Origin: Tubiluchus corallicola
Taxonomy: Eukaryota; Priapulida; Priapulimorpha; Priapulimorphida; Tubiluchidae
Direction of reading: 5' to 3'
DNA: 64,000 nt
Assembly: GCA_030141605.1 (NCBI GenBank)
Contig: JAQGDQ010000003.1
Location: 267,501 to 331,500 of the forward strand
Translations under genes and position numbers: made by a program
The notes under the pieces: generated by a model
The model's input: the letters and a program-made list of their open reading frames with translations, nothing else
Told to the model about the DNA's origin: nothing
Database searches by the model: none
Part shown: piece by piece, positions 63,270-64,000 of the stretch
How the letters are laid out: every line of letters starts with the position of its first letter
Numbering within the stretch: position 1 is the stretch's first letter

Positions 63270-64000
63270 CTATGAGCATAGGAAATCAAGATAAAATGTG
63301 CACAATTTATGCAAATTGCAAGTTATGTAACAATTTTGCATTGCTGCACAGATAATGTACCACAAGCAAGACTTATATTAGGCAACGTATGCACAAATGC
63401 ACACAAGTGATTTCCCATTATTATCATTGTGTCCAGGGTTAGTGTGCATACAGTCTAATGCACACCCTTGGGTTAACAGTAAATAACAACAAAAGAACGT
63501 CATACTGGTGAGCGTTTAACCGGTTGCATGCCTTCTCTCTTTTGGCAACCACCATGAAAATCCCATGATTTGTAATTGTTGTTTAAACTATAACCTTACG
63601 CAGATTTTGAACACCTGTGACAGCACTGCTAGTAAAAACTGCCAACTAGGCTTGAATTGTTTTCTATTTTTTGTCACAGTGAAAACACCTGATAAAAAAA
63701 TTTATATGCTTAGATAGAGAATTTTACAGACTTTCTAACATGATAAATTTTGCTTGCAGTTGTCGCTAAAACTAAAAGTGCACACTAGACCAGATACGGC
63801 GGCTGGTGGATAATAGGCAAGTTTTGTAGATTGTTTCAACTACAGTTCTATTAATAATAACTAGCAACATTTGATATTTACACACAGTATAACCAAGAAT
63901 TACGCCTTCAAAACCCTAGTAAATTACATGCCTAAATGAATATTCTAAAAGTGGTAATTGGAGGTCAATGTTTAGGTGCAAATTATCACCACACATGCCA
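63270..64000 (-). other. start of the next DOCK intron
   Basis: Sequence upstream of the first DOCK exon in the window shows no further exon up to the edge. The 5' half of the gene must continue beyond 64,000. Confidence 0.75.

Overview
The window is animal nuclear DNA. It is AT-rich, its genes are split by GT–AG introns, and it carries many microsatellites and degenerate mobile-element relics. The genes seen (a CYP26-type cytochrome P450, a DOCK1/2/5-type Rac exchange factor and a rhodopsin-like receptor) point to a metazoan. CYP26 together with the repeat style fits a non-vertebrate, probably marine, animal. A tunicate or another invertebrate deuterostome is plausible, but the sequence alone does not prove it.

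Layout. Positions 1 to about 17,230 hold no gene I can support. They contain five large simple-sequence arrays, a C-rich minisatellite, several tRNA-like (SINE-type) relics and a probable retroelement 3' end. A TATA-box promoter at 17,230 precedes a complete four-exon CYP26-like gene on the plus strand (17,301–22,661; 499 codons), which would clear retinoic acid or a related lipid. From 22,662 to 27,043 lies the space between two convergent genes, with a 20-bp minisatellite and probable 3' UTRs.

From 63,269 down to 27,044 on the minus strand lie 24 exons of a DOCK-A family gene. They join in one open frame of 992 residues. This covers the end of the helical region, the whole DHR2 Rac-GEF domain and the proline-rich tail; the SH3 and DHR1 end is beyond position 64,000. 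Two introns are very large. The 10.6-kb one (36,965–47,604) is packed with fold-back elements, a CpG-rich patch and tandem repeats. The 6.7-kb one (56,371–63,075) holds an intronless class A GPCR gene of 320 residues on the same strand as its host, and a MITE-like element upstream of it.

The genes do not form a pathway. The most notable points are: the P450 keeps its heme and K-helix motifs but has lost the acid–threonine pair of the I-helix; the receptor is nested and lacks the usual TM5 and TM6 prolines; and the large DOCK intron contains several nested inverted repeats. I found no CRISPR array, rRNA, intact tRNA or complete transposase or reverse transcriptase gene.
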